Translations under genes and position numbers: made by a program
The notes under the pieces: generated by a model
Told to the model about the DNA's origin: nothing
Database searches by the model: none
Seen by the model: only the letters and a program-made list of their open reading frames with translations
From: SZUA-448 sp964602475
Lineage (GTDB): Bacteria > Bacillota > Clostridia > Lachnospirales > Lachnospiraceae
Length of the DNA stretch: 60,059 nucleotides
Direction: 5' to 3'
NCBI GenBank assembly: GCA_964602475.1
Contig: CAZRRN010000014.1
Coordinates: 1 to 60,059, forward strand
Part shown: piece by piece, positions 1-7,710 of the stretch
How positions within the stretch are numbered: the first letter of the stretch is position 1
How the letters are laid out: every line of letters starts with the position of its first letter

Positions 1-15
1 AATCTTATGGTAAAA

Positions 16-114
16 TGAAATCGTAAACGATTTCAGACAAGTTGCGTTGCAACTTCTTATGGCGTGAATTTCGCGCCGCAATCTGAGTTATACAAAAAGC
101 AAACAGAAATGAGG
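16..114 (+). repeat. Structured leader repeat, copy 1 (hairpins plus Shine-Dalgarno)
   Basis: Three consecutive hairpins (17-34, 39-55 and 61-77; 7-8 bp stems) are followed by the core GTTATACAAAAAGC, then CAGAAATGAGG, whose GAGG is the ribosome site for the gene starting at 120. The core matches the copies near 880, 4520, 11660 and 30830. The hairpin stems differ in sequence from those of the other copies but keep the same arrangement. The element may begin before the window. Confidence 0.65.
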
Positions 115-119
115 CATAT

Positions 120-803
120 ATGCGTATATTGATTGTCGAAGATAATAAGCTGCTGGCAGAAACCCTTGCCGATCTTCTGGAAGAAAACAGTTATCTCGCA
201 GATACGGCAAATGACGGAAATGCAGGACTGGATTACGCGCTCAGTAACATTTACGACGCAATTATCCTGGATGTCATGCTCCCAAGGATGAACGGTTATG
301 AGCTTGTAAGACGACTGCGGGAACGCAACAATTCCACCCCGGTGCTGATGCTGACAGCGAAGTGTGATCTTGAAGACCGTGTTTTGGGACTTAATTTAGG
401 AGCTGACTATTACTTGACAAAACCATTTGCCAATGCGGAGCTTCTCGCTTGTCTTAGAGCACTGACACGCCGCCACGAAGATATTCTTCCGGAAGAACTG
501 ACCTTCGGGGATCTTACCATGACACCATCCACCCGTGAGCTTTTCTGCGGTGCTAAATGCATTCCACTAAATGCAAAGGAACTTGAAATGCTTCGTCTGC
601 TTTTTATTAATAAAAATAATTATACACCAAAGGAAACTCTTCTGACTAAACTATGGGGATATGATTCCGACGCGGTTGAAAATAATGTGGAAGCCTATGC
701 TTCCTTTCTCCGTAAGAAACTTAGGATTCTTAATTCTGCTGTAAAGCTTACCGTAGTACGACGGATAGGATACCGTCTTGAAACTGAAAAGGATGAAAAA
801 TAA
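120..803 (+). CDS. OmpR-family response regulator
   Basis: This is a DNA-binding response regulator of 227 residues, the usual length for the OmpR/PhoB family. The receiver domain (about 1-115) has the acidic pair E7-D8, the phospho-acceptor D51 in ILDVMLP and the conserved K101 in the TKPF motif. The winged-helix output domain occupies about 130-222 and ends with the typical RRIGYRLE strand. The start is set by GAGG in the leader repeat, 6 bases before the ATG. It should act with the histidine kinase encoded downstream at 911, to which it is joined by a second leader repeat. The stimulus and target genes are not evident from the sequence. Confidence 0.93.
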   Translation: MRILIVEDNKLLAETLADLLEENSYLADTANDGNAGLDYALSNIYDAIILDVMLPRMNGYELVRRLRERNNSTPVLMLTAKCDLEDRVLGLNLGADYYLTKPFANAELLACLRALTRRHEDILPEELTFGDLTMTPSTRELFCGAKCIPLNAKELEMLRLLFINKNNYTPKETLLTKLWGYDSDAVENNVEAYASFLRKKLRILNSAVKLTVVRRIGYRLETEKDEK

Positions 804-813
804 AATGGAAATA

Positions 814-906
814 GTGCGAAGGATGAACCTTTCATACGCAGATTTATGCCTGTACGGTGCTTGGCACAAAGTCTGTTATGCGCAAAAGCCGCGCAGAAAT
901 GGAGAG
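814..906 (+). repeat. Structured leader repeat, copy 2
   Basis: This copy lies between the response regulator and kinase genes. It has an imperfect hairpin at 814-837, then a long stem pairing CTGTACGG (850-857) with CCGCGCAG (889-896) around the conserved loop GGCACAAAGTCTGTTATGCG. It ends in AGAAATGGAG, which supplies the ribosome site of the kinase gene at 911. It is stop-free in the kinase frame, so automated calls tend to extend the kinase N-terminus into it. Confidence 0.75.
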
Positions 907-910
907 TAAA

Positions 911-2113
911 ATGATAAAAAAGCTGCGACTGAAAATAATTGTAATTATGATGACGGTCGTTCTTCTGTTTCTTGTATTTATCTTTGTTTCGCTCTATGTA
1001 TCGACAGCAAGCAGTTACTCACGACGCAGCATAGAAAGCATGATGATGTCTGCCTCAGGACGTCCGAATGCGCCCGGATTTTCTCAGGTCATTATAGTGG
1101 AATGTAATCAAAGCTCCGTCACAGTTCTTAAAAATGACCTGGAATACATTGATCAGACCGAGATAGAAGAACTTATTTATCTTGCCGATGAAGACGGAGA
1201 ACAAAGCGGACTGCTGCGTTCCCGGCGAATCCGTTATCTTCGGATGATACCGTTTGGTGAGACCAACCGCTATATATTTTCCGATGCCGGAGGAGAAATG
1301 CTCGCTCTTCGCACCCAGCTCTTCAATTCTCTTTTTATTGGCGGTACTGCACTTATTTTATTTTTGATCGCTAGCATCTTTTTATCAAAGCTTCTGGTGA
1401 AACCGGTGGAACGTGCCTGGGACAAGCAGCGGCGCTTCATTGCCGATGCTTCCCATGAATTGAAAACACCACTCACTGTAGCAATGTCAAATGTTGACAT
1501 GCTGAATTCATCCTCAGATCTTACTTCGGACAAAAGTAAACGAAGACTTGATATCAGTACTCAGGAGCTGACCCATATGCAGACCTTGATTGAAAACCTG
1601 CTGACTCTGGCCCGGGCAGACAGCGGCACCATACAGACTGCCCACACTTTTGTCGATTTCAGCCATATCGCCTTAGACTGCGCTGCTGTTTTTGAGCCTG
1701 TAATATACGACAATGGAAAAAAACTTGATATTAGGATAGCAGACGGACTGAAGCTTTCCGGATCAGAAGATTCCCTGCGCCGTTTGACTGCAATTCTTCT
1801 TGACAATGCATGTAAATATGGAAAAGAAGGAAGTGTAATAAGTATCTGCGTAGAAAAAGAAAAACACGGTTCCCGGCAGAAACATTCCGAACGCATTCAT
1901 CTTTCCGTATCCAATGAAGGACTTCCGATTTCTGAAAAACAGCTGTCTATGCTTTTCGAACGTTTTTACCGTGGAGACGATTCCCGAGGCGAAATACACG
2001 GTTATGGACTGGGACTGTCTATTGCAAAAAGCATCGTCGAAGAGCACCATGGTACAATCTGGGCAGAAAGTACTCCTGAAGGAGTGATAACCTTTCATGT
2101 ATTGCTTTATTAG
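911..2113 (+). CDS. Sensor histidine kinase
   Basis: Membrane-bound histidine kinase of 400 residues and probable partner of the regulator at 120. It has a first membrane segment at about 8-31, an extracytoplasmic sensor loop of about 105 residues and a second membrane segment at about 140-160. The phospho-acceptor H182 sits in the ASHELKTPL motif. The C-terminal ATPase has the N box (LLDNACKYG) and the G box (GYGLGLSIAKS). The ATG at 911 is preferred over 857 because GGAGAG in the leader repeat sits 5 bases upstream and the 857-910 stretch is repeat sequence. The final codons overlap the stop of spoVAE on the other strand by 4 bases. The ligand is unknown. Confidence 0.92.
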   Translation: MIKKLRLKIIVIMMTVVLLFLVFIFVSLYVSTASSYSRRSIESMMMSASGRPNAPGFSQVIIVECNQSSVTVLKNDLEYIDQTEIEELIYLADEDGEQSGLLRSRRIRYLRMIPFGETNRYIFSDAGGEMLALRTQLFNSLFIGGTALILFLIASIFLSKLLVKPVERAWDKQRRFIADASHELKTPLTVAMSNVDMLNSSSDLTSDKSKRRLDISTQELTHMQTLIENLLTLARADSGTIQTAHTFVDFSHIALDCAAVFEPVIYDNGKKLDIRIADGLKLSGSEDSLRRLTAILLDNACKYGKEGSVISICVEKEKHGSRQKHSERIHLSVSNEGLPISEKQLSMLFERFYRGDDSRGEIHGYGLGLSIAKSIVEEHHGTIWAESTPEGVITFHVLLY

Positions 2114-2469
2114 CCTTTCATTTTGGGTTGAAAAATCAAAGATGCAAGATAGCTGAAAATGAGTGCTGCCGAACATCCGGTTGCCCCGGCTCGAAATCCG
2201 CCGCTAAACAAACCCGTAAAGCCCTCCTCATCAATTGCCTCCTTCACACCCTTCATCAACGTATGCCCAAAACCAAGCAGAGGTACCGTTGCTCCGGTCT
2301 TTGCCCATTCTGCAAATGGTTCATACAGCCCGACTGCACTTAACACTGCTCCCAGCATTACCAGCCCTACCATGATTCGTCCGGGCATCAGCTTTGTATT
2401 ATCCATCACAATCTGTACCAACGCACAGATTGCACCTCCTACAAGAAAAACAATGAGGTATTCCAGCAT
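2110..2469 (-). CDS. spoVAE: Stage V sporulation protein AE (SpoVAE/SpoVAEb type)
   Basis: Small integral membrane protein of 119 residues with several hydrophobic segments. In the family it belongs to the SpoVA channel that moves calcium-dipicolinate into the forespore and out at germination. Recognisable parts are the GFGHTLMKGVKEAI stretch and the glycine-rich GGFRAGATGCSAAL near the end. The ATG at 2469 is chosen because GGAG lies 6 bases upstream; an ATG at 2481 has no usable ribosome site. It follows spoVAD by 18 bases and is surely co-transcribed with it. No terminator separates it from the convergent kinase gene. Confidence 0.9.
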   Translation of the reverse strand: MLEYLIVFLVGGAICALVQIVMDNTKLMPGRIMVGLVMLGAVLSAVGLYEPFAEWAKTGATVPLLGFGHTLMKGVKEAIDEEGFTGLFSGGFRAGATGCSAALIFSYLASLIFQPKMKG

Positions 2470-2487
2470 AGTAATCTCCATTCCCTG

Positions 2488-3576
2488 TTAAATTTCTTCT
2501 GCTTCCAAAACCACCGCATGAGCAATTCCCGGCACACTTTGTCCTTCATTAAAGCTGACGGTAGAGAGAAGTGCTCCTGTCGGTACAAATAATACACGTT
2601 TCCAAAGACCTGCCCGCATATTTCTCAGAATCAGAGCAGATAAAGTTACCGCACTGCAGCCACAGCCACTTCCTCCGGAATGTGTATCCTGTGTTTCGGC
2701 ATCATAAATCTCGATACCGCAGTCCATATGGTTTTTACTTAAATCAACCTTCTTCTGGGCTACAAGCTCCTTTAGTATTTCAGATCCGACGTAACCCAGA
2801 TCTCCGGTAATAATCTTGTCGTAATACTCCGGCTTTCTATTGAAGTCTGCCAGATTACATAAAATGCTGTCTGCCGCAGCCGGAGCCATTACTGCTCCCA
2901 TATTCATCGAATCCTTCACTCCGTAATCCACTATTTTACCGATGGTACCCCCGCAGATAACAATCTCTCGCAGATTCTGACAAGAGATACAGCTCGCATT
3001 ATCGGATTTTACTTTGTTTGTCTTAGAATTCCGCTCCAATCCTGATTCTATAATAACCGCACCACTTCCCGTAACAGTCCATGTCGCTGCCTGCGGACGC
3101 TGGTTCCCATAAGCAAGCGGAAAACGAAACTGCTTTTCTGCTCCGGCAAAATGGCTGGAGGTAATCGCCAGTGCACGTTTTGCATATCCTGCATCTGTAA
3201 GAATAGCAGAAAGCAGCAGGGATTCCCCCATTGTTGAACAAGCTCCGTATACTCCGAACATCGGTATTTCCAGTGTTTCGATTCCAAATGAGGTTGCAAT
3301 CAGCTGTCCTAACAGATCACCTCCAACAAGAAAATCAATATCATCTTTCACAAGACCTGCTTTTTTTAAAACAAGCTCGTCCGTCTGCTTCATCATTCTG
3401 CTCTCGGCATCTTCCCAGCAATTACCGCCGAACATAGGATCCTGTCCGACGAAATCAAAAAATCCTCCGAGCGGTCCTTCTCCTTCTTTTTTACCGGCTA
3501 CAGATGCAGCCGCAATGATTCGGGGACGCCCGGAGAAACAAATGCTTTGTTTTCCTATTTTCTTTGTGTTGTTCAC
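2488..3576 (-). CDS. spoVAD: Stage V sporulation protein AD
   Basis: Protein of 362 residues with the thiolase-like fold of SpoVAD, the dipicolinic-acid-binding subunit of the SpoVA channel. Typical parts are GKQSICFSGRPRI at the N-terminus, KEGEGPLG, the VYGACSTMGES region and a C-terminal HSGGSGCGCSA. A GTG at 3576 is chosen because GGAGG lies 5 bases before it and the protein then begins as known SpoVAD proteins do. The open frame extends upstream to an ATG at 3657, but that stretch does not look like SpoVAD. spoVAC is not next to it but about 7.5 kb away, so the usual spoVAC-AD-AE order is split here. Confidence 0.92.
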   Translation of the reverse strand: MNNTKKIGKQSICFSGRPRIIAAASVAGKKEGEGPLGGFFDFVGQDPMFGGNCWEDAESRMMKQTDELVLKKAGLVKDDIDFLVGGDLLGQLIATSFGIETLEIPMFGVYGACSTMGESLLLSAILTDAGYAKRALAITSSHFAGAEKQFRFPLAYGNQRPQAATWTVTGSGAVIIESGLERNSKTNKVKSDNASCISCQNLREIVICGGTIGKIVDYGVKDSMNMGAVMAPAAADSILCNLADFNRKPEYYDKIITGDLGYVGSEILKELVAQKKVDLSKNHMDCGIEIYDAETQDTHSGGSGCGCSAVTLSALILRNMRAGLWKRVLFVPTGALLSTVSFNEGQSVPGIAHAVVLEAEEI

Positions 3577-3725
3577 TGTATCCTCCGCTATAGCATTCAA
3601 GCATTGTATAATCTGCTCTCGGAGAATAGTGTAACCATTTTTCATTTTTTCTTTCATACCACAATTTTACTGACACAAATAAAAGCAGATCCGGCACGAT
3701 AAATTATAATCTTTGGTCAATCAAG

Positions 3726-3965
3726 TTAGTGCTTCGGCTTATTTTTAGAGTCAAATACCAGAAAAGCCGCTCCGACGGTAAACAAGCTCCATAAAACCAC
3801 CAGCATTTCCGTTGAGACCATATTCTTCAGTATTTTGTCCAGACCCAGTACAAATACATATCCCACAATCATAAATATTCCGGTTAAAAAGGTTGCAGTA
3901 ACTGCATCAAATCTCTTCCGGTGTGGTATGTTTTCTGTACTTTCTTTTACTCTCAGCTCTGTCAT
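3726..3965 (-). CDS. Small two-segment membrane protein, unknown function
   Basis: A 79-residue protein with a charged N-terminal 25 residues and two hydrophobic segments (about 26-47 and 52-71), ending in a basic tail. I do not recognise the family. It is preceded by a degenerate copy of the leader repeat, and the ATG at 3965 is the one placed after the repeat's ribosome-site-like stretch; an earlier ATG at 3977 lies inside the repeat. It lies 149 bases upstream of spoVAD on the same strand, which may hint at co-expression, but no function can be inferred. Confidence 0.7.
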   Translation of the reverse strand: MTELRVKESTENIPHRKRFDAVTATFLTGIFMIVGYVFVLGLDKILKNMVSTEMLVVLWSLFTVGAAFLVFDSKNKPKH

Positions 3966-3969
3966 TGTA

Positions 3970-4050
3970 ATCCCCATTTCTGCGCTACTTTTTGCGCATA
4001 ATATACTTTGTATCAGGCAGCTCTTTTCTGCTTGCCAAGCCTGCGACCTT
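3970..4050 (-). repeat. Structured leader repeat, copy 3 (degenerate)
   Basis: Read on the minus strand, this copy contains GATACAAAGTATATTATGCG, then CAAAAAGTAGCGCAGAAATG directly before the small membrane protein gene. It matches the core of the copies at 4507-4600 and 11637-11730. The 5' hairpins are degraded. Confidence 0.6.
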
Positions 4051-4204
4051 GTTCAACTTTTTCCCGCGTTTTTTGTATTTGCAGTTATTTTTGCCTAACG
4101 CCTTTCTACATTTTCATTATAGTAGCACAGCTGTCCAATAATCCGTACTGTAAAGATCTATACCGTACCTTACCATATCCACACCATATCTATTTTTATG
4201 CAAT

Positions 4205-4241
4205 AAAAAACCAGATGCTGCGTTTCCGCCCGCATCTGGTT
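4205..4241 (-). terminator. Intrinsic terminator of the 79-residue protein gene at 4263
   Basis: On the minus strand a strong stem (AACCAGATGC paired with GCATCTGGTT) is followed by a T run, 22 bases after the stop codon at 4263. Confidence 0.85.
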
Positions 4242-4262
4242 ATCCCTGTGTGTACTTCCGTA

Positions 4263-4502
4263 TTAGTCCAGATATGTTCCAACCGGTGAGGTATTGTACT
4301 GCTTTTTGATTTCGATTATAATTGAGCCGTCCGGCTGTTCCTGCTCATTTAATATCCGGTATTTACTCCCGGAATGATTAAGCTGCTTCTTGTACTTAGC
4401 CGCCTCTTCCTGAACACATTTTACAGCATAGTCATGACCATAGTCCTCCTTAAGCTGAAAATGCAGTGTCTGTGTGATACATGCTGCTTTAACACGTTTC
4501 AT
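4263..4502 (-). CDS. Conserved-looking 79-residue protein, unknown function
   Basis: Short soluble protein with no membrane segment or signal peptide. It starts MKRVKAACITQTLHF, is lysine-rich in the middle and ends with an alternating strand-like stretch. I do not recognise it. The ATG at 4502 is preceded by AAATGAGG with 6-base spacing, supplied by leader repeat copy 4. The longer open frame up to 4691 is translated repeat sequence and a terminator and is rejected. It has its own terminator, and a candidate structured leader at 4644-4730 lies upstream, so it may be expressed on its own. Confidence 0.7.
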   Translation of the reverse strand: MKRVKAACITQTLHFQLKEDYGHDYAVKCVQEEAAKYKKQLNHSGSKYRILNEQEQPDGSIIIEIKKQYNTSPVGTYLD

Positions 4503-4506
4503 CTTT

Positions 4507-4600
4507 ATCCTCATTTCTGCGCTGCTTTTTGCGTATAACAGACTTTGTGTCAAGCACCGCGCAGACACAAATCTGTGTGTGAAAGGTTCATCTTTCACAC
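4507..4600 (-). repeat. Structured leader repeat, copy 4
   Basis: On the minus strand: hairpin GTGTGAAAG/CTTTCACAC (4577-4600), small hairpin ACACA-gatt-TGTGT, then CTGCGC (4564-4559) pairing with GCGCAG just before AAATGAGG. The loop GCTTGACACAAAGTCTGTTA is nearly identical in copies 2 and 5. The element ends a few bases from the start codon at 4502 and supplies its ribosome site. Confidence 0.8.
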
Positions 4601-4643
4601 TACCATCTTCCGGATTTGAATTAAGAAGTGATACAGAATTAAC

Positions 4644-4730
4644 GAATAAAAAAGACCCGGTTCCATCATGGTTCGACCGGAACAGATACAATGTTTACCC
4701 AGTGTCTACTAGATCCCTCTTGTATCTATT
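4644..4730 (-). promoter_or_regulatory. Possible structured leader ending in a terminator
   Basis: On the minus strand a perfect 8-bp pairing (AGATACAA at 4727-4720 with TTGTATCT at 4691-4684) encloses 28 bases. It is followed by a terminator hairpin (CCGGT/ACCGG arms, about 4656-4682) and a T run. It could be just the terminator of queT, or a riboswitch-like attenuator for the 79-residue gene downstream. I do not recognise it as a known class. A weak promoter-like TTACGA with TAAAAT at 17-base spacing lies just upstream. Confidence 0.4.
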
Positions 4731-4763
4731 TTAGCATGTTAAAATTATTTTCGTAAGTTTTTT

Positions 4764-5255
4764 TTAAATTTTTGAAGAGTCTCCGAACAGTTTTGAGGAA
4801 TGTTTTTTCAATGCTGCATGCAGAAAAAGTCCCAGAACCCCACAAGAAATCAGTTCACCTGCACCTATGGTGAGCATCAGCAGCCAGATTGGCCACGCAT
4901 CACCGTAAACATACTTAATAATCCACGGAAGAATAATAATATTTGCCAGAATCGGCGGAAGCACAAACAGAAACCTACATTTTCTGAGGAGTCTGGTTCC
5001 GATTGCTCCAATCAGGGTGGCGGCTGTTCCAAAGATAATGTCCAGAATATCACAGCCGGTCAGAATATTTGCCATAAGACAGCCAATTGAAAGTCCCGGA
5101 ATTGCCGCCGTTGTAAAGACAGGAAGAATTGTCAGCGCCTCCGCGACACGAACCTGTACCGCGCCGCTGGCACACCAACCAAAAACGAACGTCAGAACAA
5201 CATAGAGCGCAGCAATGATTGCTCCCTGCGCCAGATAAAGCATACTTTTTTTCAT
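4764..5255 (-). CDS. queT: Queuosine-precursor ECF transporter, substrate-binding subunit QueT
   Basis: Integral membrane protein of 163 residues with about five to six hydrophobic segments, matching the QueT family of ECF-transporter S components that import queuosine precursors such as preQ1. Family-like features are the N-terminal ALYVVLTFVFG stretch, VQVRVAEALTILP and the GCDILDIIFGTAAT loop. The start ATG follows AGGA at suitable spacing. The ECF energy-coupling genes are not in the window, as is normal for this group of transporters. A preQ1 class I riboswitch lies in its leader, which supports the substrate assignment independently. Confidence 0.88.
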   Translation of the reverse strand: MKKSMLYLAQGAIIAALYVVLTFVFGWCASGAVQVRVAEALTILPVFTTAAIPGLSIGCLMANILTGCDILDIIFGTAATLIGAIGTRLLRKCRFLFVLPPILANIIILPWIIKYVYGDAWPIWLLMLTIGAGELISCGVLGLFLHAALKKHSSKLFGDSSKI

Positions 5256-5292
5256 TGGTTTTCCTATACAGACCTGTTTCGGCCTGCCTTTC

Positions 5293-5331
5293 CGTAGTTT
5301 TTATTTACGTGAGGATGGTTACGAACTCACG
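5293..5331 (-). promoter_or_regulatory. preQ1 class I riboswitch aptamer
   Basis: On the minus strand the stem CGTGAG/CTCACG (5331-5326 with its partner) encloses TTCGTAACCATC, and is followed by an A-rich stretch with AAAAACTA (ending near 5295). This is the compact pseudoknot pattern of the preQ1-I class. It lies about 40 bases before queT, with a further small hairpin before the ribosome site. Binding of preQ1 would be expected to lower queT expression. Confidence 0.8.
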
Positions 5332-5345
5332 TTATAGCATAATAC

Positions 5346-6435
5346 TCAATACTTTCTATAGTTCCCGCTCAATGCCAGAAAAGCAAAGAAATACAGACAG
5401 TTATCATAATAACGCCGCGTACCGGTACGCAGCGGAGTATTCCAGAAGCGTTCTACTGCACGGCGGGCATATCTTCCTTCTCCAGCAAGAGAACATGCAG
5501 CATTCGTTGCAATAATTGCAACCGGATGCAGTGCCGGCTGTGAAAGGACGGTTCCATCCGTTTCATAGATTCTAAGATCATTGTAATCTGCTTTTTCTTC
5601 AAAAAATGTCTGAATCCGGTCAGCACACTCGCACTGCCACGGATCAGCCGCATTCCAGCAGTAATCAAGACCGATGTTCAGTGCGACACGGTATGCATCG
5701 CTGTAGAACCAGTCATGCCGTCCTCCGAACATTTCAAAATGACTTTTATGCGGAGTTCCATCATAATTAGCATACTCAGCTGCCAGCCCTGTTACCGGAT
5801 GACATGCCTTTTTGAGGTACTCTCTGCTCGCTGACGCAGCTTCACGCCAGAAGCTCCGGTCTTCTTCGTTGGCTTCCTCTGCAAATACCTCATAAAAATG
5901 AGGCAAATGATAGGAAGGATCACTCCAGTTACAGTTTGTGATAAATTTGATATACTTGTTCGACGGTTCCCACATCGGTTCCCCGACTCCGTCTTCCCCT
6001 TTATGAATACAGACAGACAGAAGCTTACGCGCTTGTCCGATATAATCAAAGATGCCTTCTTTGCTTCCCCAGCGATGATCTGCAAGTATCAGAGCCATTG
6101 CGAAGAATTCTTCTCCGTCCGGAGCCGGTCCTTCTGCATTAGACACCCCATCCCTGCCGCACGACCAGCGAAAATACCCTTTATTCCAGCCGCTTTCCAT
6201 ATACATATAGGTCATGGTCCATTTCCAGAGCCGGTCAAATTCTTCCTTTTTATTCATCTGTACGCACATCATCATTCCCGGTATCGGTAAGATAACCCAT
6301 GTCATCACCGGCGGTATAATAAAACTTCTCTCCTTCTGCTCCATAAAAAATCGTCTGAAAAATGTTGTCAAGACGCTCCATAATCTCCGTCTCACTGTAT
6401 CCGTATTCTGCAAATAAGTTGCGATATTGTTTCAT
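5346..6435 (-). pseudogene. Frameshifted GH8 reducing-end exo-oligoxylanase (Rex)
   Basis: Two frames together make a glycoside hydrolase family 8 enzyme of the Rex type, which removes xylose from the reducing end of xylo-oligosaccharides. The first frame (from the ATG at 6435) gives MKQYRNLF to GDDMGYLTDTGNDDVRT and stops at about 6250. The second frame resumes at MMCVQMNKKEEFDRLWKW (about 6269) and continues to the stop at 5346 with PAPDGEE, SDPSYHLPHFYE and RRYYDNCLY. Between them the family motif RTEGMSYG is missing. That motif carries the general-acid glutamate of known Rex enzymes, so the product should be inactive. There is no signal peptide, as in cytoplasmic Rex proteins. Confidence 0.85.
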
Positions 6436-6597
6436 TGGTCCGCCACCCGTCCTTTACGAAAGCTTTTCCGGTCGGAAGATTTTTTTACCGGATGATGATT
6501 CTTATACTTTCTATAAGTTAACAAATCTGTATCTTTCTTGTCAATGAAATGCTTAGATATGAGAGAAAGTCAGCAATGTTTGGGGATTCGTGACAGC

Positions 6598-7521
6598 TCA
6601 CAGCCATGCTCCGAGAAAAGCGATCAGGGGTATTGTAAGCAGGGATAGAACCGTAGAAATTGAAATAACCTCGGAAGCGTAGGTCGGGTCATATCCGTAT
6701 CGTACAGCGAATAACGAACTCACCGTTGCACACGGGCAGGAAATCTGCAGCAAAATCGCCATTCCGACCAATGACGGGATGTGAAACAGCTTAAGAATTA
6801 ACAATGCAGCAAGCGGAAGCAGTAACAGGCGGAGTCCGGATACCAGCCAGACATTAATCCGCTTCAAAGCAGTCTTCAGTCTTGTTTTGGCAAGAAATGC
6901 CCCGATTACCAGCATCGCCATCGGTGTGTTAAGAGCTGCAATACCGGAAACCGTCGTTCCAATCAGAGATGGCAGTTTAATCCTGCAGAAAAAAAGAATC
7001 AGTCCGACTATCACGCCAAGAACCCCCGGATTCAGAACTGCTTTTTTCGCAATCAGTGATCTTTTATCTCCGGTAAATACAAAAACTCCGTGTGTCCAGT
7101 ACAGAATACTGAATACTGCCAGATAAGCAGATCCAAGAAATACGCCTTCCGTGCCAAGCGCAGCAGACAGGAGAGGAAGTCCCATAAAACCACAATTTGA
7201 ATATATAGAAGAAAAGATGTTAATTTTACGAAGTTCCTCCGACCGTTCCCTGCGAAAAATCAGAGTAACTACCGTGATCATCACCAGATGCAGAACGAGC
7301 GCCATTCCGGCAGACAGAAGAAATTTCTTCGCCATATCCGATGTATAATCCTGCTGGTACGCATTAATCAGCATACAGGGTGTTACAACGAAGAGAAGAA
7401 TATCAGACATATTCTTGACTCCGGCATCCGTCAGGAGCTTAATTTTATAGCAAAAAAATCCAATAGCTATGATAATTACCATGATTGCAACCTGATTCGC
7501 AACCGCCAGTCCGATTTCCAT
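6598..7521 (-). CDS. AEC-family (auxin efflux carrier type) transporter
   Basis: Membrane protein of 307 residues with about ten hydrophobic segments in two halves, typical of the AEC/malate-permease family, members of which export organic acids or related anions. Family-like parts are the N-terminal stretch ending GFFCYK, the DILLFVVTPCMLINAY motif and the C-terminal half with ISCPCATVSSLFAVRYG. The ATG at 7521 is chosen because CGGAG lies 6 bases upstream; the longer frame to 7551 has no better site. It is a single gene between the GH8 remnant and the divergent acyltransferase gene. The substrate cannot be read from the sequence. Confidence 0.85.
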   Translation of the reverse strand: MEIGLAVANQVAIMVIIIAIGFFCYKIKLLTDAGVKNMSDILLFVVTPCMLINAYQQDYTSDMAKKFLLSAGMALVLHLVMITVVTLIFRRERSEELRKINIFSSIYSNCGFMGLPLLSAALGTEGVFLGSAYLAVFSILYWTHGVFVFTGDKRSLIAKKAVLNPGVLGVIVGLILFFCRIKLPSLIGTTVSGIAALNTPMAMLVIGAFLAKTRLKTALKRINVWLVSGLRLLLLPLAALLILKLFHIPSLVGMAILLQISCPCATVSSLFAVRYGYDPTYASEVISISTVLSLLTIPLIAFLGAWL

Positions 7522-7579
7522 GAAATTCTCCGTTTCAAAAGTTTCTTCCAACCGATTGTTTCGTTACTAAGATACACCG

Positions 7580-7607
7580 GTTGATTTTTTTATTTTTTTC
7601 ATTATAA
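7580..7607 (+). promoter_or_regulatory. Sigma-A type promoter of the acyltransferase-argC unit
   Basis: TTGATT (7580-7585) and TATAAT (7602-7607) are separated by 16 bases, giving a predicted start near 7614 and a leader of about 97 bases before the ATG at 7711. Confidence 0.65.
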
Positions 7608-7710
7608 TAAATAATAACGTACTCCATTAAAGCATGTTCCGATTCAAAAATCAATATCAACTTCGGTCAGTTAGGTTTTCTTTGGTTCATCCGTGATAAG
7701 TGAGGTTTCC

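Noticed and set aside
857..910. N-terminal extension of the histidine kinase
   Set aside because: The stretch is leader-repeat sequence; a good ribosome site precedes the ATG at 911.
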